Part shown: in pieces, positions 19,958-27,953 of the stretch
How positions within the stretch are numbered: the first letter of the stretch is position 1
Layout: every line of letters starts with the position of its first letter
Assembly (NCBI RefSeq): GCF_010384365.1
Contig: NZ_CP048397.1
Location: 4,216,001 to 4,280,000, forward strand
Reading direction: 5' to 3'
DNA length: 64,000 nucleotides
Source of the DNA: Streptomyces sp. S4.7
Lineage (GTDB): Bacteria > Actinomycetota > Actinomycetes > Streptomycetales > Streptomycetaceae
Position numbers and translations under genes: made by a program
The notes under the pieces: generated by a model
Databases searched by the model: none
What the model saw: only the letters and a program-made list of their open reading frames with translations
What the model was told of the DNA's origin: nothing

Positions 19958-20866
19958 ATGAGTACGACAGCTTCGAACGCTTCGTCCGCTCCGCGAGGGC
20001 GTGACCCTCTCGCCACACTGGGCTCCCTGCCGGGGGTCCCCGACGCGGTGGATTCGGTGCGCGAGGCGGTCGACCGGGTCTACGGGCACCGCGTGATGAG
20101 ACGGCGCAGCAACGAGGTCACCTCAGAGGCCGCGCTGCGCGCCGCGCGCGGATCGGCGGCGCTCTCCGGGGCGGACTGGGCGCTGGAAGAGGTACGCAGG
20201 CGCAGCGACTTCGGCTCCGCGGCCGACGCGCTGACGGTGGGGGCCGCGCTGCGGCTGACCGCCGAGGCGGGCCAACTCCTCTCCATCTGGCGGCAGTCGC
20301 CGGTGCGGGTGCTGGCCCGGCTGCATCTGGTGGCGGCCGGTGGTGTCGGCGCGGGAGCCACGGTCGCCGAGGATTCCGGGGTCGCGGGGGAGACGGTGGG
20401 CCGGCCGAGGCTGGCCGGTGAACCGGTCGTCGAGACGCCGGGGCCGGACAGCCCCAAACCACTGATCGAGGCACCGCTGCCCGGCGCCGACGAGGTGGCC
20501 GGACGGCTGGACGTCCTCTCGGAGTTGGTGGTCGAGGGGAGTTCGGCGCCCGCGCTCGTCACGGCGGCCGTGGTGCACGGCGAACTGCTGGCGCTGCGCC
20601 CCTTCGGCTCGTACAACGGCCTGGTGGCGCGCGCCGCCGAGCGGATCGTGCTGATCGGCAGCGGACTCGACCCCAAGTCGATCTGCCCGTCCGAGGTCGG
20701 ACACGCGGAGTTGGGGCGCGCCGCTTACGTGGCGGCGTTCGACGGTTATCTCTCCGGGACGCCGGAGGGGATGGCGGCCTGGATCGCGCACTGCGGGCGC
20801 GCGGTCGAACTGGGTGTCAGGGAGTCGACCGCCGTGTGCGAGGCGCTCCAGCGCGGCGCGGCCTGA
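19958..20866 (+). CDS. Fic-like protein with degenerate active-site motif
   Basis: A 302-residue, mostly helical, Ala-rich protein. The segment LALRPFGSYNGLVARA (20588-20632) aligns with the Fic motif HPFxxGNGRxxR: Pro-Phe, the Asn-Gly pair and the last Arg are kept, but the catalytic His is Arg and the GNGR Arg is Leu. A Fic fold that has lost AMP-transfer activity is the simplest reading. No antitoxin-like alpha-inhibitory motif is obvious. Start ATG 19958 is chosen because upstream codons are unlike the rest of the protein. It is followed by a terminator hairpin and appears to be monocistronic. Confidence 0.65.
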   Translation: MSTTASNASSAPRGRDPLATLGSLPGVPDAVDSVREAVDRVYGHRVMRRRSNEVTSEAALRAARGSAALSGADWALEEVRRRSDFGSAADALTVGAALRLTAEAGQLLSIWRQSPVRVLARLHLVAAGGVGAGATVAEDSGVAGETVGRPRLAGEPVVETPGPDSPKPLIEAPLPGADEVAGRLDVLSELVVEGSSAPALVTAAVVHGELLALRPFGSYNGLVARAAERIVLIGSGLDPKSICPSEVGHAELGRAAYVAAFDGYLSGTPEGMAAWIAHCGRAVELGVRESTAVCEALQRGAA

Positions 20867-21272
20867 GCCGCGCTGGCCGCTGTCGCCGGCCATTCCGGCG
20901 GCGGGGGATCTTCGGCGCGCGGTCGCTTCACACGAATGCGGCGGTACCGGACAGGTACCGCCGCTGGCACGTCCACCCAGTTACCAGGCGTCCTCGTAAT
21001 TTTGCCCATCAGGTCGGGTACTTCGCCCGTCCCTGGTGCGGCTGGCCCGTAATCGACGGGTCGACGTCGCGTGGGTACTCGGCTTTCATGCGCGGTCCGT
21101 GGGGCCTTCTTGCGTCAACAGGTCATCCTCGCGGATGTCCTTGGTCTCGCGGGCCGTTGATTCCTTTGTACTCCTGTGCGGAAGCAAGCGAAAGCCCTCG
21201 CTCCGCAACTTTACTTTTAGGTTCAAATAAGGGCGAACCGCGCGGCCGTGGTCGATCCGTCGCCCGGTCCGG
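20867..21272. other. Intergenic region between the Fic-like and HAD genes
   Basis: Convergent genes flank this 406-bp stretch. It holds one clear hairpin (20938-20964). The last 60 bp are less G+C-rich than the surroundings. I see no gene with a plausible start and ribosome-binding site. Confidence 0.6.
20938..20964 (+). terminator. Terminator hairpin after the Fic-like gene
   Basis: Perfect 11-bp stem, GCGGCGGTACC with GGTACCGCCGC, around a 5-nt loop, 72 bp after the stop. Confidence 0.78.
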
Positions 21273-22109
21273 TCACGCGGAAGCCGCCTGGCGTCGCCGA
21301 CTCGCGTACCAGACCAGCCCGGCGGTGGCCGCCGCCGCGCCCACCGCTGCCGCCGCCACGAGTGCCGGCCGTGGCGGCATGGAGAAGGCCGGCAGTCGCT
21401 GCTTGAGCCGGACCGGCCGGTCGAAGACGAGAATCGGCCAATCGCGGGCCACCGCCTCGCGGCGTAGCGCCCTGTCCGGATTGACCGCGTACGGGTGGCC
21501 GACCGACTGGAGCATCGGCAGGTCGGTGGCGGAGTCGCTGTACGCGTAACAGCGGTCCAGGTCGTACCCCTCGGACGCGGCGAGCGCCTTGACCGCCGCG
21601 GCCTTGGTCGGCCCGTACGCGTAGTACTCGATCTCGCCCGTGAAGCAGCCGTCCTCGCCGACGACCATGCGGGTCGCCACGACCCGGTCGGCGCCGAGGA
21701 GTTCGCCGATGGGCTCGACGACCTCCGCGCCGGACGTGGAGACGATCACCACGTCGCGTCCGGCCGTGTGGTGATCCTCGATGAGGGAGGCTGCCTCGTC
21801 ATAGATGATCGGGTCGATGAGATCGTGCAGCGTCTCGGCGACGATCTCCTTGACCTGCTGGACGTTCCAGCCCTTGCAGAGCGCGGAGAGGTACTCGCGC
21901 ATGCGCTCCATCTGGTCGTGATCGGCGCCGCCGGCGAGAAAGACGAACTGCGTGTATGCGGTGCGCAGTACGGCTCGGCGGTTGATCAGTCCGCCTTGAT
22001 AGAAGGACTTGCTGAAGGTCAACGTCGACGACTTCGCAATGACCGTCTTGTCCAGGTCAAAGAAGGCCGCTGTGCGAGGCAAGGAGTGGTTTTCCACGAA
22101 GTCGAGCAT
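21273..22109 (-). CDS. HAD-IB family phosphatase with C-terminal membrane anchor
   Basis: A 278-residue HAD hydrolase. Motif I is AFFDLDKTVI (nucleophile and acid/base Asp), motif II is VIVSTSGAE, and motif III/IV is YAYSDSATDLPML with the metal-binding Asp. This is the HAD-IB/SerB-like subfamily with an all-helical cap. A hydrophobic stretch near residues 249-268, rich in Ala/Val/Gly and followed by RRRQ, looks like a C-terminal membrane anchor, which is not found in soluble phosphoserine phosphatase, so phospholipid- or cell-envelope-related substrates are possible. The ssd-tad operon starts divergently upstream. Confidence 0.86.
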   Translation of the reverse strand: MLDFVENHSLPRTAAFFDLDKTVIAKSSTLTFSKSFYQGGLINRRAVLRTAYTQFVFLAGGADHDQMERMREYLSALCKGWNVQQVKEIVAETLHDLIDPIIYDEAASLIEDHHTAGRDVVIVSTSGAEVVEPIGELLGADRVVATRMVVGEDGCFTGEIEYYAYGPTKAAAVKALAASEGYDLDRCYAYSDSATDLPMLQSVGHPYAVNPDRALRREAVARDWPILVFDRPVRLKQRLPAFSMPPRPALVAAAAVGAAAATAGLVWYASRRRQAASA

Positions 22110-22247
22110 AGGCGCCCACCATTCGGCGTAAGGTACGGCGCGTGGGTTTGCCTGAGAAGGCTCTCGGGTACACCATGGAAGTCACGGATCGTTCGCGACC
22201 GTGCTCACCTGGTCCGGCTCCTCCCCCCCCCCGAGTCGGTCTGGGGG

Positions 22248-22280
22248 ACGACCCCCGCTCTCCCCCCCGGCGGGGGTCGT
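22248..22280. terminator. Terminator-like hairpin
   Basis: Perfect 11-bp stem, ACGACCCCCGC with GCGGGGGTCGT, and an 11-nt C-rich loop. It lies between divergent promoters, so it may instead end a short leader or attenuated transcript. Confidence 0.55.
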
Positions 22281-22454
22281 CGCATGTCCGGATGCGTTTC
22301 CGGCGCTCGGGTCCGCGGCCTTCGCACATTCCCTCCCCTCGTCGCGCTTCGCGTGCGCGGGTCCGATTCGCACTCTACTCGTCACTGTGCGTAGTCGTCA
22401 GGCTGCTCTCGGAAGTCACCGGTATGAGCTACGGAGATATTCACAACCGGTGAG

Positions 22455-22483
22455 TTGTCCACAGCTTTTGGGCAAGATCCACA
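22455..22483 (+). promoter_or_regulatory. Two DnaA-box-like sites upstream of ssd
   Basis: TTGTCCACA at 22455-22463 equals the preferred Streptomyces DnaA box, and AGATCCACA at 22475-22483 is a near match in the same orientation 20 bp downstream. They sit about 200 bp before the ssd start. Confidence 0.5.
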
Positions 22484-22681
22484 CGTTTTTTCCGGGCGGT
22501 GCACGGTGATTTCCCACCGCGAAAGTTCGCGGTAGCCGGAATCGCAGATGCCGGATCACTTCGAGATCGCGGAGAGCCCGCTCCGCCGATGCCCTTCGGG
22601 TGTCCGCGGAAGACAGGGGTTCGCGCTTCGGCGCGACTGCGGACATCGATCCGGGATCGCGGTAAATAGGGGGTGGAGAGA

Positions 22682-23797
22682 ATGGCTGGATTCAGGATGT
22701 CCGACCGCTCGCCGGTCGCCGAAGGGCGCCTGGCCGGACCGCTGATCGTGACCGAGGACGTCGAGCTGCTCGACGATCTGCTGCGGCTGTGCGCGGCCGC
22801 CGGCGCGGAGCCGGAGGTGCACCACTCCGTGCCCGAGCGGCGGGGTGGTTGGGAGTCCGCGCCGCTGGTCCTGGTGGGTGACGACGCGGCCTCACGCTGC
22901 CGGTCCGCCACCCGGCGCCGGGACGTGCTGCTCGTCGGCCGGGACCAGGACGACCCGGACGTATGGCGGCGGGCGGTCGAGATCGGCGCCGACTGTGTGC
23001 TGCGGCTGCCCGACGCCGAGAGCTGGCTGGTGGACCGGATCGCCGACGTCGCCGAAGGAGTGGGGCGCCAGGCGCTCACCGTCGGGGTGATGGGCGGCCG
23101 GGGCGGCGCCGGGGCTTCGACGCTGGCCTGCGCCCTGGCGGTCACGGCCGCCAGGCAGGGCCTGCGGACCATGCTCGTCGACGGCGATCCGCTCGGAGGC
23201 GGGCTCGACGTGCTGCTCGGCGGCGAGCGGGTGGAGGGGCGCCGGTGGCCTGATTTCGCCGCCTCCAAAGGGCGGGTGGCGGGAGGTGCGCTGGAGGAGT
23301 CGCTGCCCAGGCTGCACGATCTGCGCGTCCTCAGCTGGGACCGGGGCGACTCTGTGCTGCTCCCGCCCGAGGCCATGCGGTCCGTCCTCGCGGCGGCCCG
23401 CAGGCGGTGCGCGGTCGTGGTCGTGGATCTGCCGCGCCGGGTCGACGAGGGAGTGGCTGAGGCCCTGGCGCAGTTGGACGTCGGGCTGCTGGTGGTGCCG
23501 GGAGAGCTGCGGGCCGTCGCGGCCGCCGGCCGGGTCGCGTCCTTGGTGGGCATGGTCCTGCCGGACCTGCGGGCGGTGGTCCGCGGGCCGTACGCGACCG
23601 GGCTGGACGACAGTTGGGTGGCCGACGCGCTGCGCCTGCCGCTCGTAGGTGAACTTCCCAAGGAGCCGGGCCTGTTGGCCGCCCAGGAGAGCGGGGCGCC
23701 GCCGGGGGCGAACGCGCGGGGGCCGCTGGCGCGATTCTGCGCCGCGTTCTGGGACCGCGCGCTGGTGGGTGCCGGGGACGGGAGCGTGACCGCGTGA
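22682..23797 (+). CDS. ssd: Septum site-determining protein Ssd (TadZ/CpaE-like)
   Basis: A 371-residue protein with an N-terminal receiver-like region (about 1-125, without a clear phospho-Asp pocket) and a MinD/ParA-like ATPase domain. The P-loop is GGRGGAGASTLA (about residues 138-149); the Lys of the usual GKGGVGKT is replaced, as in TadZ/CpaE proteins. It heads the tad operon and matches actinobacterial Ssd, reported to affect septum placement, and TadZ, which positions the pilus machinery. ATG 22682 has GGAGAGA just upstream; an in-frame GTG at 22673 is the alternative. It overlaps the secretion ATPase gene by 4 nt. Confidence 0.88.
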   Translation: MAGFRMSDRSPVAEGRLAGPLIVTEDVELLDDLLRLCAAAGAEPEVHHSVPERRGGWESAPLVLVGDDAASRCRSATRRRDVLLVGRDQDDPDVWRRAVEIGADCVLRLPDAESWLVDRIADVAEGVGRQALTVGVMGGRGGAGASTLACALAVTAARQGLRTMLVDGDPLGGGLDVLLGGERVEGRRWPDFAASKGRVAGGALEESLPRLHDLRVLSWDRGDSVLLPPEAMRSVLAAARRRCAVVVVDLPRRVDEGVAEALAQLDVGLLVVPGELRAVAAAGRVASLVGMVLPDLRAVVRGPYATGLDDSWVADALRLPLVGELPKEPGLLAAQESGAPPGANARGPLARFCAAFWDRALVGAGDGSVTA

Positions 23798-24975
23798 GCG
23801 CCGTGGCGCGGCCCCGGGGCGCGCAGGTCGGTGGAGCGCTCCTGGACGCCGTACGGCAGCGTCTGGCCGAGAGCGGGGCCGAGCCGACCCCGGCGCGCGT
23901 GGCGGCGGCTCTGCGGGCCCAGGGGAGGCTCCTTGGGGATACGGAAGTGCTCGGCGCCGCCGAGGAGTTGAGGTGCGAGCTGGTCGGGACGGGGCCGCTG
24001 GAGCCCCTGCTGGCCGACCCCTCCGTGACCGACGTGCTGGTCTCGGCGCCCGACCGGGTCTGGGTCGACCGGGGCGGCGGGCTGGAGCTGACGGACGTCT
24101 CGTTCGCGGATGCCTCGGCCGTACGGAGGCTGGCGCAGCGGCTCGCGGCGGTGGCGGGCAGACGGCTGGACGACGCGCGTCCGTGGGTGGACGCCCGGCT
24201 GCCCGACGGGACGCGGATGCATGCGGTGCTGCCCCCGGTGGCCGTCGGATCGACCTGCCTGTCGCTGCGGGTCGTGCGCCCCCGCGCCTTCTCACCGGCG
24301 GAGCTCACCGCGGCCGGGACGGTCCCGCCGGGCGGCGAGCGACTGCTGCGGGCACTGATCGAGGCCCGGGTGTCGTTCCTGATCAGCGGCGGCACGGGCT
24401 CAGGAAAGACGACTCTCCTGTCCGCACTGCTCGGCCTGGTGGATGAGCGCGAGCGGATCGTACTGGCCGAGGACTCGGCCGAGTTGAGGCCCGACCACCC
24501 GCACGTGGTGCGCCTGGAAGGGCGGCCCGCCAACCAGGAGGGTGCGGGCGAGGTGACGCTGGAGGACCTGGTCCGGCAGGCGTTGCGGATGCGGCCCGAC
24601 CGGCTGGTGGTCGGCGAGGTGCGCGGCGCGGAGGTGACGACGCTCCTCGCGGCGCTGAACACGGGCCACGAGGGCGGCTGCGGGACGGTCCACGCGAACA
24701 CCGCCGCCGACGTGCCCGCGCGGCTGGAAGCGCTCGGGACGGCCGCCGGGCTCGACCGGGCCGCCCTGCACAGCCAGCTGGCGGCGGCGCTGTCGGTGGT
24801 GATCCATCTCGTACGGGACCGTTCCGGGAGGCGTCGTATCGCCGAGGTGCACGTGCTGGAGCGGGACGCGGCGGGGCTGGTGGTGCCGGTGCCCGCGCTG
24901 TGCTGGGGCGCGGAGGGCTTCGCGTACGAACGGGGCTGGCCGAGGCTGCGGTCGCTGATCGGGGACGCGCTGTGA
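23794..24975 (+). CDS. tadA: TadA/CpaF-type secretion ATPase
   Basis: A 393-residue type II/IV secretion ATPase that powers Tad/Flp pilus assembly from the cytoplasmic membrane. The motifs are complete: Walker A SGGTGSGKTTLL (about residues 198-209), Asp box EDSAEL, Walker B GEVRGAEV and His box TGHEGGCGTVHANT. It is coupled to ssd (GTGA overlap) and to the downstream TadB-like gene (GTGA overlap at 24972-24975). The presence of a complete ATPase, two inner-membrane proteins and a pilin gene indicates a functional Tad locus. Confidence 0.95.
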   Translation: MSAVARPRGAQVGGALLDAVRQRLAESGAEPTPARVAAALRAQGRLLGDTEVLGAAEELRCELVGTGPLEPLLADPSVTDVLVSAPDRVWVDRGGGLELTDVSFADASAVRRLAQRLAAVAGRRLDDARPWVDARLPDGTRMHAVLPPVAVGSTCLSLRVVRPRAFSPAELTAAGTVPPGGERLLRALIEARVSFLISGGTGSGKTTLLSALLGLVDERERIVLAEDSAELRPDHPHVVRLEGRPANQEGAGEVTLEDLVRQALRMRPDRLVVGEVRGAEVTTLLAALNTGHEGGCGTVHANTAADVPARLEALGTAAGLDRAALHSQLAAALSVVIHLVRDRSGRRRIAEVHVLERDAAGLVVPVPALCWGAEGFAYERGWPRLRSLIGDAL

Positions 24976-25895
24976 CGGCGGAGGGGAGGATGACCCTGAT
25001 CCCGCTGCCGATGAGCGTCACCGCCTTCTGCGCCGCTGTGTCCGCGGGACTGGCGGTGTGGCACTGGGCGGGCGGTGGGGCGGTGTCACGGCGGGCGGAG
25101 CTGTTGTTCGGCGCCGGCGCCGGCGGTCCGGCCGGGGCTGGGACGAGGCGGAAGGCGGCGCCGTCGTCGGGGCGTGCGGCGACAGCGGTGCGGAAGTGGC
25201 TGACGGGGTTGCCGAAGGCGTGGTTCTGTCTGCCCGTCGCGGCGGTGCTCGCTCTGTGGGGCGAGTCGGTGCTGCCGCTGGTCGCCGGTGCGGTCGCCGT
25301 GCCGCTCGTGCGGCGGCGGCTGCGGGCCGGGGAGCGGCGGCGGGCTGCGGAGCGGCGTGCCGAGGCCGTGCGCGGTCTCTGTGACGTGCTCGTCGGGGAG
25401 CTGAGGGCCGGGGCGCAACCGGCCGAGGCTCTCACCACCGCCGTCCGGGCCGTCGGCCGTGACCTGGGCGGACCGGAGATCGCCCTGGTGGTCGCGGATG
25501 CCCGCTTCGGGGGCGACGTCCCCGCGGCCCTGCGCAGGGCGGCCCGGCTGCCGGGCGCGGAGGGCCTCGTCGGGGTCGCGGCCTGTTGGCGGGTCGCGGT
25601 CGACGGAGGGGCGGGACTCGCCGCCGGGCTCGAACGGCTCGGTACGGCTCTGCGGGCCCAGCGGGACCAACAAGAAGCCCTACGGGCTCAGTTGGCCGGC
25701 GCGTGGTCCACCGTCGTGGTGCTGGCGCTCCTGCCCCTGGTGGGTCTGGCGATGGGCTGGGCCATGGGCGCCGACCCGTTGAGCGTGCTGCTGCACACCC
25801 CTGCCGGACTGAGCTGTCTGGCGGTGGGCGGGCTGCTGGAGGCGGCGGGCTTCTGGTGGGCGGGGCGGATCGTCCGGGGCGGGGGCGCGTCATGA
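24972..25895 (+). CDS. tadB: TadB-like inner-membrane protein (T2SSF domain)
   Basis: A 307-residue membrane protein with hydrophobic segments near both ends and a central GspF/T2SSF domain (VRGLCDVLVGELRAGAQPAEAL is its start; quoted in part as LVGELRAGAQPAEAL). It should form the inner-membrane platform of the Tad pilus with TadC. GTG at 24972, overlapping the stop of the ATPase gene, is chosen over a longer upstream frame. It overlaps the TadC-like gene by 4 nt. Confidence 0.85.
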   Translation: MTAEGRMTLIPLPMSVTAFCAAVSAGLAVWHWAGGGAVSRRAELLFGAGAGGPAGAGTRRKAAPSSGRAATAVRKWLTGLPKAWFCLPVAAVLALWGESVLPLVAGAVAVPLVRRRLRAGERRRAAERRAEAVRGLCDVLVGELRAGAQPAEALTTAVRAVGRDLGGPEIALVVADARFGGDVPAALRRAARLPGAEGLVGVAACWRVAVDGGAGLAAGLERLGTALRAQRDQQEALRAQLAGAWSTVVVLALLPLVGLAMGWAMGADPLSVLLHTPAGLSCLAVGGLLEAAGFWWAGRIVRGGGAS

Positions 25896-26683
25896 ACGAG
25901 CGGCTAGCGCAGGGGGATTTCGTCCACAGCGTGTGGGTGGCCGCCTCGCTGCTGGCGGCGGTGGTTGCCGTGGTCCTCGCCTGGTCGGGGTGGCGGCGCG
26001 AACGGGCCGCGCGCGGGCGGATGGTGACGCTGCTTGCCATGGAGAGGGCGCCCCGCCGGTGGCGCGCTGGACCGGAGTTCGGGGTCCGACTCAGGCGGTG
26101 GGGGCCGCCGTTGGGGATCGGCTGCCTCGGCTGGGCCCTGGTCGGGGGAATCGTCGGACCGGCGGTGGGTCTCGCCTGTGCGTACGGCGTCGGGCGGTGG
26201 CTGCGTACCCGCAAGCCGGACTCCACGGCGGCGGCGGACGAGGCCGCGCGGCAATTGCCACTCGCCGCCGATCTGTTGGCCGCCTGTGTGTCGGCGGGCG
26301 CGGGTCCGCGCGAGGCGGCGGAGGCCGTGGGTGAGTCGCTCGGCGGGCCGGTGGGCGACCGGCTGGTGAGTACGGCGGCGGCGCTGCGGCTCGGGGGCGA
26401 ACCGGTCGAGACGTGGGGACGGTTCGGCGAGATACCGGGCGCCTCGGACCTGGCCCGCTGTCTGGAGCGGGCCGGATCCACGGGAGCGCCGGCGGCGGAG
26501 CCCGTCGCCCGGCTGGCCGACCGGCTCAGGGCGGAGCGCGCCCGGCAGGCGGCGGCGCGCGCGGGCCGCGCCCAGGCGCTGATCACCGCCCCGGTGGGGC
26601 TGTGCTTCCTGCCCGCCTTCCTGGCGGTGGGGGTGGCCCCGGTGGTGATCGGTCTGGCGACCGGGCTGCTGCGGGGCAACTGA
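25892..26683 (+). CDS. tadC: TadC-like inner-membrane protein (T2SSF domain)
   Basis: A 263-residue membrane protein: one N-terminal helix (about residues 12-32), two helices around residues 68-95, a cytoplasmic T2SSF region with LPLAADLLAACVSAGAGPRE, and two C-terminal helices ending LLRGN. It is the second platform protein of the Tad system, coupled to TadB by an ATGA overlap. The pilin gene follows after 91 bp that contain four 14-bp tandem repeats. Confidence 0.85.
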   Translation: MNERLAQGDFVHSVWVAASLLAAVVAVVLAWSGWRRERAARGRMVTLLAMERAPRRWRAGPEFGVRLRRWGPPLGIGCLGWALVGGIVGPAVGLACAYGVGRWLRTRKPDSTAAADEAARQLPLAADLLAACVSAGAGPREAAEAVGESLGGPVGDRLVSTAAALRLGGEPVETWGRFGEIPGASDLARCLERAGSTGAPAAEPVARLADRLRAERARQAAARAGRAQALITAPVGLCFLPAFLAVGVAPVVIGLATGLLRGN

Positions 26684-26707
26684 GCTCTCCGGCCGAGCTG
26701 TTTCAGC

Positions 26708-26763
26708 TGTGCTCATTCAACTCTGCTCATTCAACTGTGCTGATCCAACTGTGCTGGTCCAAC
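26708..26763 (+). repeat. Four tandem 14-bp repeats before the pilin gene
   Basis: Units at 26708-26721, 26722-26735, 26736-26749 and 26750-26763 follow the consensus TGTGCTSATYCAAC with one to three changes each. The last unit abuts the GGGAGGT ribosome-binding site of the pilin gene. They are placed to act in the leader mRNA or as a protein-binding array. Confidence 0.85.
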
Positions 26764-26774
26764 GGGAGGTTGAC

Positions 26775-27071
26775 ATGAAGATGCGGACGGGGCTGTCGGG
26801 ACGACAGGCGTGGCGTGTGGTGGAGGGGGCGAGCAGGATGTGCCGACTGCGCCGGAGCGGGGCACGGGTCGGCAGTGGCCCACGGATGGGAAGCGGACTG
26901 CGGACCCGGGCCCGCCTGCGCGCGGACTCCGGAAATGTGAGCGCCGAGTACGCGATGGTGACGCTCGCCGCGTGCGGTCTCGCCGCCGGGCTCTACAAGG
27001 TGGTCACGAGTGCGTCTGTCACCGGCGCCCTGGAGTCGGTCATCGGGAACGCTCTCGATGCGAAATTCTGA
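26775..27071 (+). CDS. Flp/DUF4244-type pilin
   Basis: A 98-residue protein with a basic N-terminus, a processing-site-like GNVSAEYAMVTLAACGLAAG (about residues 54-73) and a hydrophobic helix, then a short C-terminal part. This is the DUF4244 type of actinobacterial Flp-like pilin, the main subunit expected for the adjacent Tad machinery. The Glu of SAEYA matches the Glu+5-type residue used in pilin assembly. Cleavage would give a very small mature pilin of about 45 residues. Start ATG 26775 follows GGGAGGT. Confidence 0.85.
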   Translation: MKMRTGLSGRQAWRVVEGASRMCRLRRSGARVGSGPRMGSGLRTRARLRADSGNVSAEYAMVTLAACGLAAGLYKVVTSASVTGALESVIGNALDAKF

Positions 27072-27489
27072 GTCCGGAGCGGCGGTCGACGGTGTCGGGA
27101 CCTCCCGGCTCTCTGGAGAGGACGGCGATCGCGGGTCGGTGACGGCGGAGGCGGCCGTGGCGGTGCCGGCCCTGGTGGTGTTCGTCGCGGCGCTGCTGTG
27201 GGCCCTGATGGCGGCCTCCGCGCAGATCCAGTGCGTGGACGCCGCGAGGGCGGGGGCTCGGGCCGCGGCCCGGTCCGAGCCCCGGGCCGCGGCGGTGGAG
27301 GCCGCCCGCTCGGCCGCTCCTGCGGGCGCCGAGGTCACGCTGGCCCGGTCGGAGGACCTGTGGCGGGTGCGGGTGGAGGCCCCGACGCCGGGGCCCCGGG
27401 GTATCGCCCTGACGCTCGCCGCGGAAGCGGTGGCACCGGCCGAGGACACGGCGGCGGGCGGGGCAGCGCCCGCGAAGGAGGTGCCATGA
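27058..27489 (+). CDS. TadE-like pseudopilin
   Basis: A 143-residue protein. After a hydrophilic N-terminus, GSVTAEAAVAVPALVVFVAA (about residues 27-46) is a TadE-type leader helix with the conserved Glu, followed by a soluble beta-rich part. TadE proteins are minor pilins of Tad systems. The ATG at 27058 overlaps the end of the pilin gene by 14 nt; an internal start is possible. The stop overlaps the next gene (ATGA). Confidence 0.83.
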   Translation: MRNSESGAAVDGVGTSRLSGEDGDRGSVTAEAAVAVPALVVFVAALLWALMAASAQIQCVDAARAGARAAARSEPRAAAVEAARSAAPAGAEVTLARSEDLWRVRVEAPTPGPRGIALTLAAEAVAPAEDTAAGGAAPAKEVP

Positions 27490-27953
27490 GCCGGGACCGG
27501 GGGTCGGCGACGGTGTGGGCGGCCATGGCGACAACCGCGCTGATCGCCGTCTTCGCGGTGGTCCTCGCCATGGGCCAGGCGGTGGTGGCCAGGCACCGCG
27601 CGGGCTCGGCGGCGGATCTGGCGGCGCTGGCGGCGGCCGGTCACGCGCTGCGCGGGGCGCAGGCCGCCTGCGCGCGGGCGGCCGAGGTGGCCGGGGCGCA
27701 GGGGGCGGAGGTGGTGCGGTGCGCGGTCGTCGGCGAGGTCGCGGACGTGACCGCGCGGGCCGGCTTCGGCCCGTACGCCCCGATGGTCAGGTCCCGCGCG
27801 GGCCCACCGGACGCGGCGCCCGCGTCCGTATCCGGGCCCACGTCCCCGGCCGCGCCCGCCACGTCCCCGGTACAGGTACCGGGGACGCCACCGGCGGCCG
27901 CGCCGTCGGCCTCGGGGCCCGGCCCGCCGCCGCCCGACACCCTCAGCCCGTGA
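27486..27953 (+). CDS. TadE-like protein of the helicase/secretion neighbourhood (Rv3654c type)
   Basis: A 155-residue protein with GSATVWAAMATTALIAVFAV near the N-terminus, a membrane helix, an Ala/Cys-containing middle part and a Pro/Ala-rich tail. It matches the Rv3654c-like family, described by its constant position between Tad genes and a DEAD/DEAH helicase gene, which is exactly its position here. Its last 11 bp overlap the end of the convergent helicase gene. It probably acts as a minor pilin or assembly factor on the outer face of the membrane. Confidence 0.8.
   Translation: MSRDRGSATVWAAMATTALIAVFAVVLAMGQAVVARHRAGSAADLAALAAAGHALRGAQAACARAAEVAGAQGAEVVRCAVVGEVADVTARAGFGPYAPMVRSRAGPPDAAPASVSGPTSPAAPATSPVQVPGTPPAAAPSASGPGPPPPDTLSP

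Larger units (their letters stand above)
22110..22681. other. Regulatory region between the HAD gene and ssd
   Basis: This 572-bp gap contains a terminator-like hairpin (22248-22280), two DnaA-box-like sequences (22455-22483) and presumably the promoters of the divergent HAD and ssd genes. No gene is convincing. Confidence 0.6.
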
